Assembly (NCBI GenBank): GCA_030490835.1
Contig: CM059971.1
Span: 52,004,012 to 52,068,011 of the forward strand
DNA from: Annona cherimola
Lineage: Eukaryota > Streptophyta > Magnoliopsida > Magnoliales > Annonaceae
DNA: 64,000 nucleotides
Direction of reading: 5' to 3'
Below, piece after piece: positions 48,868 to 61,796 of the stretch (position 1 is the first letter of the stretch; each line of letters begins with the position of its first letter). The notes under the pieces were generated by a model. That model saw nothing but the letters and a program-made list of their open reading frames with translations, was not told where the DNA came from and did not search any database. The position numbers and the translations under genes were made by a program.

Positions 48868-50647
48868 TGTAGGAATCAATGGAAAATTAAGCAAATATCT
48901 GTGTTTTGATGATTAACAATTCAATTTAAGTAAGTGTTGGATACTAAAATGTTTTGTGAAAATGTTTAAAGGTTATAAAAATGAAAAATCAGAATTTGAC
49001 AGATCAAGTTGCAAACCAAGTCGACTCAGCTATTGACTTGAGTCAAGTCGATACCCAAGTCGACCTCAGGAGCGACTTGAAAGAAGAAAAATATTCCAGT
49101 GCTGAAAATTGAATCCAAGACAGATGAAGTCGCAAGGCCAATTCGACTCCATCTACGACTTAGGTGAAGTCACAGACCCAAGTCGACTCCAGCATCGACT
49201 TCGAGAACTCAAACCTTCCGGCGTTGAAAATGGGATCCAAGACAAGTGAAGTCGCAAGTTCGAGTCGACTCCAGTTGCAACTTAGGTGAAGTCGCAGAGC
49301 CAAGTCGACTCCACCATTGACTTCTGGTACTCAAAAGTTTCAGCGCTAAAATTTGAATATGAGATCGATGAAGTCGTATACCCAAGTCGACTTCACATGC
49401 GACTTGAGTGAAGTCGGAACCCAAGTCAACCTGGGCATCCGACTTGGGTCAGATTGAAGATGAATCTAGTCCAAGACAAGCAATTCTAGATGATTAAATC
49501 ATTCAAGATAATTTTCTGCTCAAGGAAAAATCATTTGGCTATCTTTTAGGAGTGCAAAGTCAAGAATGTCAGAGCATCTTGAAACCAAGACATGAAGATA
49601 AGATCTCCAAGAGCAATTGAACATGTCAGAGCTTCAACAAAGATCAAATGCATCAGTAGAAGAACAAATACAAGGTCAATATCAAGCTAGCAAGTTGATT
49701 TTCAAAGAATTCAAGTTCCAACAAGTGCACACAGAAAGTGAAGTCGCATCCAAAGTCGACTTCACCTGCGACTTGGGTTAAGTCCAGGACCAAGTCGACC
49801 TGAGGAGAAACTTGAGGTGTTTGCTGGGAACCGAAGTCGCACCCCAAGTCGACTTCAGTATGCGACTTGGGTGAAGTCGTCGCACCCGAGGTCGACTTCA
49901 TTTGTGACTTGGGTCGCAACGATCGGAAAAATTTGAACGTTGGCGCATTAAATGCGTGCCACCTACCTCCAAACATTCGAATTTACTCCACCATTATAAA
50001 TATGCATTCAAGTGAACGTGCTAGAGGTTGGAAAGAGCATTAACTGAGATCCAACTACCATCCTCTCCAAGCATTAAGTGATCAATACAAGATTCTAGTG
50101 AAGAATTACGCTTCAACTTGCTGCACTCTTTAAAGCTGATCATATTAACTCTTCTACAAGTTCTTCCACGAGCTGAAACTTGCCTACATGATCTGTAAAG
50201 TGTAGATTTCTTTATTTGATTTGTTATTTATATTTGATACTAGGTTTAATATTGGGATTTTAAGCCAAGTGAGAGGAAAGTAGAATTGTGACTTGAGTGG
50301 GACTCGTCACTTACTTGTGCTGTAATTTGTACACGCCCCCTAGAGCTGGAATCTAGAAGAGAGCTATTGCTCTAGTTGTATTTGAGAATACATAGTGGAA
50401 CCCAAGTCACAAAGGGTATGAGCTTAGAAGAGTGGAGTAGGGGAGATTGCCCAAACCACTATAAAATCTTTCCTATTGCTGTGATTTACATTTCTAATTT
50501 TATTGCTTTATTACTCTCCATAATATTCATTTGTTTCATTAAGGGGATTAAATCAAACAGGGGCAAATTTTTGTTTAAGTGAAAAGTTTTAAAATACCCA
50601 ATTCACCCCTCCCCTCTTGGGTAATTGCCTTAAACTTGGGACCAACA
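48868..50647 (+). mobile_element. Solo LTR of copia family B (copy B2)
   Basis: TGTAGGAATC to GGGACCAACA, 1780 bp, TSD ATTTT/ATTTC (48863-48867 and 50648-50652), inserted in LTR A4. It is homologous to the B1 LTRs: the same TTTTGATGATTAAC start, AAGTCG arrays (49005-49460 and 49735-49920), the GGCGCATTAAATGCG dyad near 49942, and the ACCCCTCCCCTCTTGGG end. It is longer than B1 LTRs because of more array units. Confidence 0.92.
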
Positions 50648-50652
50648 ATTTC

Positions 50653-51107
50653 ATTACAAATAACAATAAAAATCACATGTATAACACCCATTTTGGCCCT
50701 TATTTGGACGTCCCATATACATAACCTAAAAAAATCATATTCAGGGCAAACTCATCCGGTCCACTTAGGCCATCCAAAGGGTCCTTAATTTAGGGTACTT
50801 TACCCAAAAATTCATCCATAAACCATTTAAGTGCTTCCTTGTATCATTTTTAACCCAAAAATGAAAAATCGGATCATTTCTTGAAACTTAGGGTTTTATA
50901 TTTGCTAAAATCATCAACCAATGCTTAAATCATCATATGTAATTCAAAAGAACATGAATTACATCCAAATCATCATGCTTAAATCATACAACAACTTGGT
51001 TTAGGATTTTGAGAAATTCCAAGTTAGGTTTCTTCTCAAAATTCAACCCTAACATCCATCTTAACCTCTTTAAACCCTTAAATGCATCCATACCATTCAA
51101 TCCTCAT
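50653..51107 (-). mobile_element. Family A copy A4, third visible part
   Basis: AT-rich LTR sequence continuing A4 after the B2 TSD, with AACTTAGGGTTTTA and TAACACCCATTTTGGCCC words like those mirrored in A2 (16300-16700). It is interrupted by LTR C. Confidence 0.6.
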
Positions 51108-52673
51108 TGACGAGCTACGTATATGTCTATTAAAATGCTCGCTTTTAAAGCAAGTATACGTGCCAAATCAAGTAATAAAGAGTGAGTAGAGTATCTTTCC
51201 CATGAGGAATTGTCTAGCTGAAATTATTAATCAGTTTAAATGTTTTCAGTGAGTAGAAAATTTTGGGTTTGGAATTTAAAACTAGAACTAACAAATGCAA
51301 TAAGAAATCAGAATAGAGTCCGCGGAATATCTGGATTACTGAAAATGGGTTTATCAATTGGGGATGGCAGATGAATAGCTCGGAATCGTTGAATCTAAAC
51401 TATATTGCATTGGTCCCTTTTCATTGGATTGCACATGGATTTACTAGTCCAAGTTTAATAATCTTTATATAAGTCTTCCAACATATATGAAGCTAATTAC
51501 ACCCTATTCAATTGCTATGTTCCCATGCCATTAAATAAAGTGGAATTGATAAGTTCATAACCTGTTTATTGACTATACAGGATTTAACGGTATATTCCTA
51601 TCCATTAAACAACTCCCCTTAACAAAGAGGAAACTTATGCCCTACACACGAATCTAGCAGAGATTTTCCTTTTTCAAGGATTAATCAAACAATTAAATCA
51701 TCTTACAATGTAGCTAATCTTGTAAAAAATATTAAACCACATATGCAAGGGTAATCACACACACAATCATATAGAAAATTCAAATATTCATTCCTGAATT
51801 TCAAAGAACCAATATAATATAGTTAGATATCAATTCATCCTAACTATCCATCTTAAGGAAGTTTAGTTCACATACATGATATAAGAATCCTTTACATCCA
51901 TTATAAAAAGTATCCAGAGAAACAGAGAAAGATAAAGAGAAAACTAGTTTTCCGGCGGTTTCCACCAACGGGGTTGAATCTTCTCTTCAATCCGCATTTC
52001 GAATGAGTTTGCTTCTTTCTCTGGGTGTCTATTTCGTCTCCAGGCTCTCTCTCGCGCGCAAACCCCTAGGTTCTATTTATAAGTGTCGATTTGCGCAGCA
52101 CACGTACGGAAATCCGCATATACGAATGCGTAGTGGCGCCTAGGCGCCAACTCCCTAGATGCTTCATGACTTGGAACCTCTCCTGGAGCACCTATGTGAT
52201 CATGCCATGACACTTAGGCGCCAACTCCCTGGAAGCTAATGTGACCGATAGCCTCAAAACCCTTCTGGACTTGTCTGCATGTTGGAGAAGTGGCACCTAG
52301 GCGTCAACTCCTTGGAAGCAATTATTGCCGGATGTGCTGGAGTTCTGGCAAAGGCATGTAGGGTGGCGCCTGGGCACCACTAGTTGGCGCCTAGGTGCCA
52401 TCCCACTGCTCCTTGACTTGGTTTTGTTCTGCATTCCACTCGCCCGCATGCCTTGATATTGCCCGTCCTTCCTACGAAAAATGAATAAACCAAATAAATG
52501 TACTGAAAATGCCTAATTTATGCTAAAAATGCATAAAAACTAAATAATGCTCATAAAATGCAAAGCGAGTGAAAATTAAGCTAAATGGATGCAAACTAAG
52601 CCTAATCTCTCGGACTAACGTGCAAATATAGTCTGAAATGGGTTATGATAACTCGCATTTTTACGAGTTATCA
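51108..52673 (-). repeat. 3' LTR of element C
   Basis: On the minus strand it starts TGATAACTCGTAAAAATGCG (an inverted repeat of GATAACTCGCA) and ends TAGCTCGTCA, 1566 bp. It directly follows a polypurine tract and is bordered at the left by CTCAT of the A4 host. It includes a minus-strand TATA-like TATAAATAG (complement of 52074-52082). The strong (T)GGCGCCTAGGCGCCA array lies at 52128-52405. Confidence 0.85.
52128..52405. repeat. Palindromic GGCGCCTAGGCGCC array in LTR C
   Basis: Five units: GTGGCGCCTAGGCGCCAACT, TTAGGCGCCAACT, GGCACCTAGGCGTCAACT, GGTGGCGCCTGGGCACC and TTGGCGCCTAGGTGCCA, separated by 40-80 bp with CTCCCTGGAAGC spacers. The centre CCTAGG is conserved while arm bases drift. 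Confidence 0.85.
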
Positions 52674-52686
52674 CACCCCCAAACTT
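52674..52686 (-). promoter_or_regulatory. Polypurine tract of element C
   Basis: AAGTTTGGGGGTG on the minus strand, abutting the LTR start TGATAAC. This fixes the element's orientation. Confidence 0.85.
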
Positions 52687-53797
52687 AAATATTGCTAGTC
52701 CTTGAGCAACACATGCAAACACAATGAATGAATGAATAAATGAATGAATGCAAACCCTGTCAACTCAACTTGCTTCCCGTTATGCTTTGATCAATCCATT
52801 CATCTATTCAACAAGGTCAAGAATAATCTAAACTTGAAAACTCATTCATTACACAAAACAGGGCATGCATTTTCATTCTCAAACCAAGTTACATGTGGGT
52901 GACAAATTTTCTTAGTACATGGTCATAATTTAACATGTTAATCTTCCACTTGATCAGAGAAATAAGGTAAAAAAATCAATGAAAACAGGCGCACTAAGGT
53001 TTAAGCTGAATTAACTGGTCAAAGAAAATGGTAATCATTCATTGGATTCAATTTTTGCCCAACTGCACATTCTTCCCCCCAAAAAGCTTATTGCAAAATT
53101 CTCCTCACCATATTTCAGGATATTTGGAGATCTATTTTTTTTTTGCTCCACTCACGATATTTTAGGGTATATGGGGAGAATTTGGATTTCGAAGCGTTAT
53201 TACTGTGATTTTCCTTTGCTTTTTAACGCGAACCTTACCATTTGTTGATGCCAAGTCCCGATTTCTCAGCTTAGGTCAATCACCCCCTTTTTATTATTCT
53301 GATGCCTTGTTAGGGGTACTGAACATGCCTGTGTAATTTTTGTGAAATATTACCATTTCTGAACCCATTAATTCCCTTAAAGTACTTGGTCAGCATTTAT
53401 TCAGTTCTCATCATCTCAGTTTGGAAGATTGACATATAATTGAATTAGAACAATGTATTCTGAAATCCTTTTTATTCTTTCACATGTCAATTGCAACTTT
53501 CTTTTATACCTAGTCCTTAATTTGAATTGCCCATTTTTTATGAATTCAATTTCAAGTCAACATTATTCACAATCTTGCACATTTTCAATGAGATGGATTG
53601 AACAAAGATAACTTTCATTAGCTGGAATTGACATAATATGCAATGTAAACAAAACATGAAAAACTAACCTATGGTCGAGAATTATACACCCTCAAACTTG
53701 AGAGATGCATTGTCCTCAATGCATGATGACCTAGGATGACCTAATAAAGAAAATACAATAGAAAGCAAAAATAAATAAATAAAATGGAAGGACCAGG
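52687..53797 (-). other. 3' non-coding part of element C
   Basis: No gene is seen. The minus-strand reading from the stop codon of the C ORF passes through an AT-rich tract. It includes GAGGACAATGCATCTCTCAA near 53712 and ends at the polypurine tract. The last five bases (53793-53797) are the left TSD of A6. Confidence 0.6.
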
Positions 53798-56289
53798 TGC
53801 GGCGCCTTGAACTGAGGTGCCTAGAAGCCTTACTCCAAGATCGTTTTGATTGGTAAACATGACTCAGAATTGTTACCCTGATCACACAGCAGGATTTATA
53901 TATATATATATATATATAACATCAATACATGGAAAATTTCCATTATTCATCCAACATGAAATATAATTCACATATCACAGTTATAACCAAAAGATGTTCC
54001 ATAAACATTTTCATTTGAATAAAAATATTCATCTCCATCTCAAAATTTAACATCATTGTCTTTATATACAAATTTACATATACACCACTTATATTAAAAA
54101 CTACATAACACTTGGCATGCTGCCTTCATCATCATTTCCTGTCTATTGTTGAAAAAGCATGGGTGAGTAATATTACTCAGTAAGCAAGCCATACATAATT
54201 TTTCAATCATTTTTATGCATTTCATAAAATGCAAATGCAATGCATACATATCATTCATAACATTCCTTTAGATGCGACGCTAGCTAGGCGCCCATCCCAT
54301 ACATGCTCCAATCTCAGGGAGGTCGCCGCCGGCCTGGGCCTATATAAGCGACTTGGCAATAGTGAGGGGGACATCCGGTCCGCTTACTACCTCATCTAAG
54401 GCCTATTCCTCGTGCACATGCTTATTCGCATACACATGCCGGCATGATATTTGCAAATCATAAATAATTTCATAAAAAGTATTTAATAAATAATTTAACA
54501 AAATGAACTTCAGTTCATGTAAAGCAGTTATAGGTATGGCCAACCTTAAATAAATTTCATAAAGCAATTCACAAAAAATTTCAAGCATTTTAGAAATAAT
54601 TTGCAAAACATATAACTTGCTTACCTCTTTAGTTGGTGTCCTCGACTTTTTCTTTTCCCTTTCCTATTCAAGGAAAAAGGATATTTTCATTTCTTCTATT
54701 CAAGCTGCTTCCCATGCATGCTCTATAATATTTGGGCATTATTTCTTTATACGGATATTTTTATCCATAAATTCTTTAAAAATTTCATCCTTAAATTTAA
54801 ATATTAATCTCAAATTTTCTCCAAAATCACGTTGTTTACTGTAGCAATTTAGTATTCATATGTGGTTACTGTTCATGGGTTTCAAAAATTGATATTTTTT
54901 TCAAAAATAAAAAATACCATGACATAGCTTATGCTTAGTATATCATGGAAAATTTCATAAATTTTGAATTTATCATGATTTACTTGGCTAAATAAATCAC
55001 TTTCTGCATATACTAAAAATCAACATAAATTCACTTAAGCATAATCCTTAATTCAAAAAATCATGAAATTAATATATCATCATTCCAAAATCATACTTAT
55101 CATAATCATATATCCTGAATCATCATTTATCAATTTTGGAGTATTATTTTCACATATCATATGCTATCTTCCCGAATACCCTATCTTCATTCCAAATTTT
55201 TGATGTTTTGGCATAATTCCGATTAAGCATTGTATCTATACTTATTTTTTCATGCTTAGGAATTATCTAAGAATGGTTTTACCCTATTTAACATCCAAAA
55301 GAAATTTGGGTAGAAATCACTTACCCGAAGTGGAAATACGTCTCTTTTTCTCACACTTTCTCTCTCTAACTTACTCCTTTCTTTCCTTGAAAGTGTGGGA
55401 TGGTTTGGGGACTTGGAATCGCTCAAATGGAGCTTAGATTTGATGCCCTTGGACGTTCTCCCTGCTTCCCTATTTATAGGGTTGCATTTTTCAAGAATTT
55501 GGAATTTACCCCCTAGCTTTGAGGTATTTAATTATAAATTGGTATTTCTTTTTAATTTTTAAAAAATGCTTTGAGCCATGTGCTTCCCCCTAGGCCTGGT
55601 CCAGCCCCCTAAGAAGCCTTATTTTTACCTTTTTTTTATTTTTAAAAATAATTAAATTAGGCTAAATTAATCTTAGCCATTGATTAAAGATGATGATGAT
55701 TAATGACCATTGATCTTGGTTAAAATTTTCAGCTGCTCCCCCTGCCACATCTTTGTAGCAGAAGCCATAGCATTTAATTTTTTTATTTTTAATTATTTAT
55801 TTTATTTAAAAAGATAGCTACTTTTTGATCTTGTTTTGACGTTCCATCTTGACCTTTGATTTGTGATCTTCATCACATCTTAACCCATTCATCATGTTCA
55901 TCATAAATTTTTAACCATCCATAAAAAATTTCATCGAAATCCGACGTCCGGATTGCAAATTATGAATTTTTCTTTATTTTTTCACTAAAATCCAAAATTG
56001 TATTAAAATATCCAAAAGTAATGCTATTTTGTCCTGTAGTGATTAAATTTCTATTTTGTCTTTTTGTGATTAAGTTAATCCAAGTGATTAACTCTTAATC
56101 ACGTGTCTTAATCCCCGGTTTCTATTCACGGGCACTATTCACGGGGTTAAATTTCCAATTGCATTATATCAATCTCCAATACACATATTCATCAATATAA
56201 TTTATGAATTTTCATTTATCATAAAAATAATTACAAAAGAATCTATGGTTACAATATCGAAATGATGCGTATACGGTCGGGGTTTCACA
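53798..56289 (-). mobile_element. Family A solo LTR (copy A6)
   Basis: TGCGGCGCCTTG to GGGGTTTCACA, 2492 bp, perfect TSD CCAGG (53793-53797 and 56290-56294), inserted just 3' of the C ORF. Minus sense: TATAAATA (complement of 55471-55478), exon 2 between about 54626 and 54672 with donor GTAAGCAAG, acceptor GACAG (complement near 54140). GAGTAATATTACTC near 54163 is a perfect hairpin. Confidence 0.92.
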
Positions 56290-56595
56290 CCAGGACTCCC
56301 TCAAGAATCGAACTCAGCGGTGTCCTCGTCCTCGCTGTCGCTATGCTGTGGCCAGGATTGCTACCCGAAACAAGCTCTGAACTCTGGAGGCATCGATGGG
56401 AAGGGCGGGAGAGTCGAGGTGTCGATCTGGCGGTCCTCCGCAATCTGGCTCAAGTAGGCCTCCATCGCCCTGTCGTGCTGACGCATATACCTAGCTTGGG
56501 CCGCTACCAAGTTCTCCAGGTTGGTCAGTCAGTCGCTCGCCAGTGGATAGCAGCTGAGAGGAAGGTCTCGCTGGTGGAGCTGCTCTGGGGCGCGT
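56290..56595 (-). pseudogene. Element C ORF, C-terminal part (putative plant transposon protein)
   Basis: GC-rich (unlike all neighbours) minus-strand coding sequence: LTNLENLVAAQARYMRQHDR (helical), then RAMEAYLSQIAEDRQ, a Pro-rich PPFPSMPPEF, and an acidic tail SDSEDEDTAEF ending in TGA near 56303. A TGA and a TAG break it near 56523 and 56375. The helical segment plus acidic tail fits the C-terminus of the 'putative plant transposon protein' carried by non-autonomous plant LTR elements. It is split from its upstream part (61797-61930) by A7 and A8. Confidence 0.65.
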
Positions 56596-59197
56596 TATGA
56601 AACCCCGATCTTAGACACGTGTACAAAATCTTAGGGTTGTAAATCCTAGGTAATATATTAATAAAATATACATATTCATGAGTATGAAAACATGTGTATT
56701 AGAGGTTAAAGAAATGCAATTGTGGGATTAAACCACATGAATAGTGCATGTGAATAGTAACATGAATAGTAACCGAGGTGATTAAGAGTTAATCACATAG
56801 ATTAACCTAATCATAAAATGACAAAAAGGGAGATTTAATCACTACAGGACAAAATAACAATACTTTTTTATATTTTAATAGAATTTCGGATTTTAGTGAA
56901 AAATTAAAGAAAAATTCATAATTTGCAATCCGGACGTCGGATTTAGATGAAATTTTTTATGGATGGTTGAAAATCCATGATGAACATGAGGAATGGTTTA
57001 AGATGTGAAGAAAATCACGAATCAAGGGTCAAGATGGAACGTCAATTGGAGATGAAAAAGGAAGCTTATCTTTTCATTTAATTTCCTTTGACTTTTATTT
57101 AAATTTAAATAATTAAAAAATAAAAATAATAAATGGTAGGGACGTGAAGGGGATGTGGAAAATGGGAGCCAAATCCAAGGGCTCAAAATCATCCTTATCA
57201 ATTAATCAACGATTGAGATGAATTAGCTTAAAAAAATTAATTTTAATAAATTAAAAATCATAATTAAATAGGGCTGCCATAGGGGGGCTTGAGCTGCTGT
57301 AGGGTGGCTGCACAAGGCTCAACACACCTTTTGAAAATTAGAAAAAATATATTTATAATTTAATACCTTGAGCAAGGGGGTAAATTATAATTTCATGAAA
57401 AATCAAGAACTATAAATAGGGGACAAGGGGTGGACGTCCAAGGCACACATCCCAGCTCCCAAGCTTGAGCAAAAGCTCATTTTCCCACCCCCACCCACGT
57501 TTTAAGCCAAGAGAAACAAGGAGAGAAGGAAAGGAGAGAGAAAGAGGAGAAAGAATGAGAATATCTTCACTTGGGGTAAGTGAATTCTCCTCAAACTTGT
57601 TTTGGATATTATATAAGGTAAAACTATGCTTAGATAATTCCTAAGCATGAGAAAATAAGCATAGTTATAATGCCCAAATGGAATTATGACTAAACATCGA
57701 AAATTTGGAGCAAAGATAGAGCATTCGGGAAAATCATGTAAGAAATATGCAAATAATGCTCCAAAATTTCTAAATGATGATTTGGGATGAATGTGTTTAT
57801 GATAGTTATGATGTTGGAATGATGATATATTAATCTCATGATTTTTGGATTTAAGGATTATGCTTAAGTGAAATTATATTGATTTTTAGTATATGGAGAA
57901 AATGATTTATTTGGCCAAGTTAATGATGATAAATTCATAATTCATGAATTTTTCCATGATATACTAGACATAAGCTATGTCATGGTATTTTTTATTTTTG
58001 GGAAAAATGTCGATTTTTGGAACTCATGAACAATAACCAACACACTGTGAACAGTAACCTCGGATGAACAGTAATTTGCTACAGTGACATGAATAGTAAA
58101 CAGCGTGATTTTGGGAAAAATTGAGATTTATTTTTATAAGGATGTATGGATGGAATTTGTAAGGATTTATGGATAAAAATCCATATAAGAAAATAATGAC
58201 CAAGTATTTTTAAGGTTAACTTCTATAAGAAATTATGAAGAAAAATAAGGTCATAAATAAATATGACGCATGTATGATAAAATATGTATATCCTTTCTCC
58301 TTGAATAGGAAAAGGAAAGTAAAAGGTGGAGGAAACAAACTGAGGAGGTAAGCAAGTTATATGCTTTCTAAAATATTTTTAATGATTGCAAATTGTTTGC
58401 TCACATATTTTATGAATTATATTTAAGGATGGTCATTCCTATAATGCTTTACATGAAATGATTGCTAATTGCTTGTTAAATTAATTTCGAAACGATTTAT
58501 CAAGTTTTATGGAGCATGTCATGCCGGCATATGTATGAACATGGTGCACAAGGAAGAGGCTTTGGTGGAGGTAGTAAGCGGATCAGAGGGTCTCCCTTCA
58601 CTATTGCTAAGTCGCAAGGGCTGTGTGCCGGCGGCGTCCTCCCAGAGGTTGGAGGCACAAGGAAAGTCATGAATGAATGAATGCATTGCATTCTCATGAA
58701 ATGCGTGAAAAGATTTCCGTCCCATTGGTAATTGATCACTTGGTAAGTGTCTCCTACCAAATGGAGAGAAATGCATTTGAATGAAAGGAAAATATTTACT
58801 TGCCAAAGAAAAAGGCTTGCTTACTGAGTATTATTACTCATATGTGTTTTCAAAATGACAAACAGGCTATGGAGCTTACTCATAAAGGATGCCAGGTAGA
58901 AATGACTTGCAAATTTAATTGCAGTTCTATGTATGCGTCCAAAGGGACAAATGTATGATAATCATGTTGAAGACATGTTTTATGGATATTACAAACATGA
59001 TTGTACTTATGTGAATTATTTAAATAAAAAGAAGATATGAATGGTTTTATGATGATATGGATGAATCTATTATGAATAAGTATATGCTTAAGTGACGAAT
59101 GAAAAGAAAAAAAATTGGACGAGATCCAATTAAGAACCCGTCGTGTGATCAGGGCAACAATCTTGACTCACATTTACCAATCGACAAGATCCCGGAG
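56596..59197 (+). mobile_element. Family A solo LTR (copy A7), main part
   Basis: It starts TATGAAACCCC (TGTGAAACCCC with one change), and its last 35 bp resume at 61762-61796 after insertion of A8. TSD CGCGT/TGCGT (56591-56595 and 61797-61801), one mismatch. Plus sense: TATAAATA at 57411-57418, exon 1 to about 57575, donor GTAAGTG at 57576, acceptor TTGAATAG at 58308, exon 2 58309-58347, donor GTAAGCAAG at 58348, acceptor AAACAG at 58865, exon 3 to the end. Confidence 0.88.
57411..57418 (+). promoter_or_regulatory. TATA box of family A LTR (A7)
   Basis: TATAAATA followed by GGGG and GGACGTCC some 25 bp on. The same box plus GGACGTCC layout is present on the minus strand of A1 (7393-7400) and, with a varied ACGT block, in A3, A6 and A8. 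Confidence 0.65.
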
Positions 59198-61756
59198 TGT
59201 GGCGCCCCGAACCGAGGTGCCTAGAAGCCTTACTCCGGGATCGTTTTGATTGGTAAACGTGACTCAGGATTGTTGCCCTGATCACACGGCAGGATTCTTT
59301 TTTTTTTCTTTCATCAATACATGGAAAATTTCCATCATTCATCCAATTTGAAATATATAACACAGTTAAGATCAAAAAATATTCCATAAACATTTTCATT
59401 GGAATAAAAATATTCCTTTTTCATCTCAAAATTATCATCGTTGTCTTTACATAAAGTTTACATAAACATCATTTATATCAAAAACAACATAACACTTGGC
59501 ATGCTGCCTTCATCATCATTTCCTGTCTGTTGTTGAAAAAGCATGGGTGAGTAATAATACTCAGTAAGCAAGCTATACATAATTTTTCAATCATTTTCAT
59601 GTATTTCATAAAATGCAAATGCAATGCATACATAGCATTCATGACATTCCTTTGGATGCAACGCTAGCTAGGCGCCCATCCCATACATGCTCCCATTTCA
59701 GGGAGGTCGCCGCCCGCCTGGGCCTATTAAGCGACTTGGCAATAGCGAGGGGGACATCCGGTCCGCTTACTACCTCGACTAAGGCCTATTCCTCGTGCAC
59801 ATGCTCATTCTCATACACATGCCGGCATGATATTTGCAAATCATAAACAATTTCATAAAAAGCATTTAGTAAATAATTTCACAAAACGAACTTCAGTTCA
59901 TGTAAAGCAGTTATAGGTATGGTCAACCTTAAATAAATTTCATAAAGCAACTTGCAAACAATTTCAAGCATTTTGGAAATAATTTGCAAAACATATAACT
60001 TGCTTACCTTTTTAGGAGGTGTCTTCGACCTTCTCTTTTCCTTTTCCTATTCAAGGACAAAGGATATTTCATTTCCTCTATTTAAGCTGCTTCCCATGTA
60101 TGCTTTATAATATTTGGGTATTATTTCTTTACATAGATATTTTTGTCCATAAATTCTTCAAAAATTCCATACTTATATTCAAATATTAATTTCCAAATTT
60201 TCTCCAAAATCACGCTGTTCACTGTAGCAGATCACTGTAGGGGATCACTGTAGCAAAATCACTGTTCACAGCAACGTGGTTACTGTTCATGGGTTTTAAA
60301 AATTGATATTTTTTTTCAAAAATAAAAAATACCATGACATACCTTATTCCTATTATATCATTGGACATTTCTTATATTTTAAATTTATCATCATTTACTT
60401 GGCCAAAAAAATCATTTTCTCCATATACTAAAAATCACCATAAATTCACTTAAGCATAATCCTTAATTCCAAAAATCATGAAATTAATATATCATTATTC
60501 CAACATCATATTCATCATAATCATATATCCCAAATCATCACTTATCAATTTTGGAGCATTATTTTCACATATCATATGCTATCTTCCCGATTGCTCCATC
60601 TTCGCTCCAAATTTTTGATGTTTCGGCATAATTCCAATTAAGCATTATAACTTTACTTATTTTCTCATGCTTAGGCATTATCTAAGCATGATTTTACCCT
60701 ATTTAACATCCAAAAGAAATTTGGAAAGAAATTGCTTACCGAAAGCGGAGATACGCCTTTTTTCTCACACTTCCTCTCTCTAACTTTCTCCTTCTTTTTC
60801 TAAAGGGAAAAAACGTGTTTGGGGGTGGAAAATGAGCTCTTGCTCAAGCTTGGGACTGCCTTGGTCGTTCACCCCTTGGCCCCTATTTATAGTTTTTGAT
60901 TTTTCACAAAATTAGATTTTACCCCCTTAGCTTTGAGGTATTTAATTATAAATTGGTATTTCTTTTTAATTTTAAAAATTGCATTGATCCAAGAGCTGCC
61001 CACCCTATGCCTGATCCAGCAGCCCTATGCAGCCCTATTTTTACCTATTTTTATTATTTTTTATTTAATTAATTTTTAAGCAAATTAAATCTAAACCCTT
61101 GATTTGTGATTTGGATGAATTTAATCCATCGATTAAAGTCAAGTGGCCATTTAATGCCCCTGCTCACGCCCCTGCCCTTGCTGCTTTGCATTTAATTTTT
61201 AATTTTTTAATTTTTTACTTTTTGTAAAAAGTCAAAAGTAGTATTTAATTAAAGTATTGCTACTTTTTGATTTTTCATTTGACGTTTCATCTTGACCTTT
61301 GATTTGTGATTTTCATCACATCTTGATCCATTCATCATGTCCATCATGAATTTTTAACCATCCGTAAAAAATTTCATCGAATTCCGACGCCCGGATTGCA
61401 ATTTATGAATTTTTTTCTATTTTTCCACAAAAATCCAAACTTGGATTAAAATATCCAAAAGAATTGCTATTTTGTCTTGTAGTGATTAAATCTCTATTTT
61501 GTCTTTTTGTGATTAAGTTAATCCAAGTGATTAACTCTTAATCACGGGTCTTAGTCCTTGGTTACTATTCACGTGCACTATTCACATGCACTATTCACGT
61601 GGTTAAATTCCTAATTGCATTATTTCAATCTCCAATACACATATCCATCAATATAATTCATGAATTTTCATTTATTCATAAAATAATTACAAAATTACAA
61701 ATGTCGAAATGACGCGTATACAGTCGAAATAACTCGTATACGGTCAAGGTTCCACA
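59198..61756 (-). mobile_element. Family A solo LTR (copy A8) inside A7
   Basis: TGTGGCGCCCC to AGGTTCCACA, 2559 bp, perfect TSD CGGAG (59193-59197 and 61757-61761), with perfect TGTGG/CCACA ends. It inserted head-on into A7 at 35 bp from A7's end. Minus-sense features: TATAAATA (complement of 60884-60891), exon 2 about 60010-60055, acceptor near 59521. The nearly intact TSD and ends suggest it is one of the younger copies. Confidence 0.95.
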
Positions 61757-61761
61757 CGGAG

Positions 61762-61796
61762 TAAGGCTTCTAGGCACCCCAGTTCGGAGTGTCACA
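61762..61796 (+). mobile_element. Family A copy A7, terminal 35 bp
   Basis: TAAGGCTTCTAGGCACCCC then AGTTCGGAGTGTCACA completes the end of A7 after the A8 TSD. Confidence 0.9.

Noticed and set aside
56262..56600. 112-codon plus-strand ORF in a GC-rich island
   Set aside because: It is the shadow of the minus-strand element C ORF, and its first codons lie inside the inserted LTR A6.
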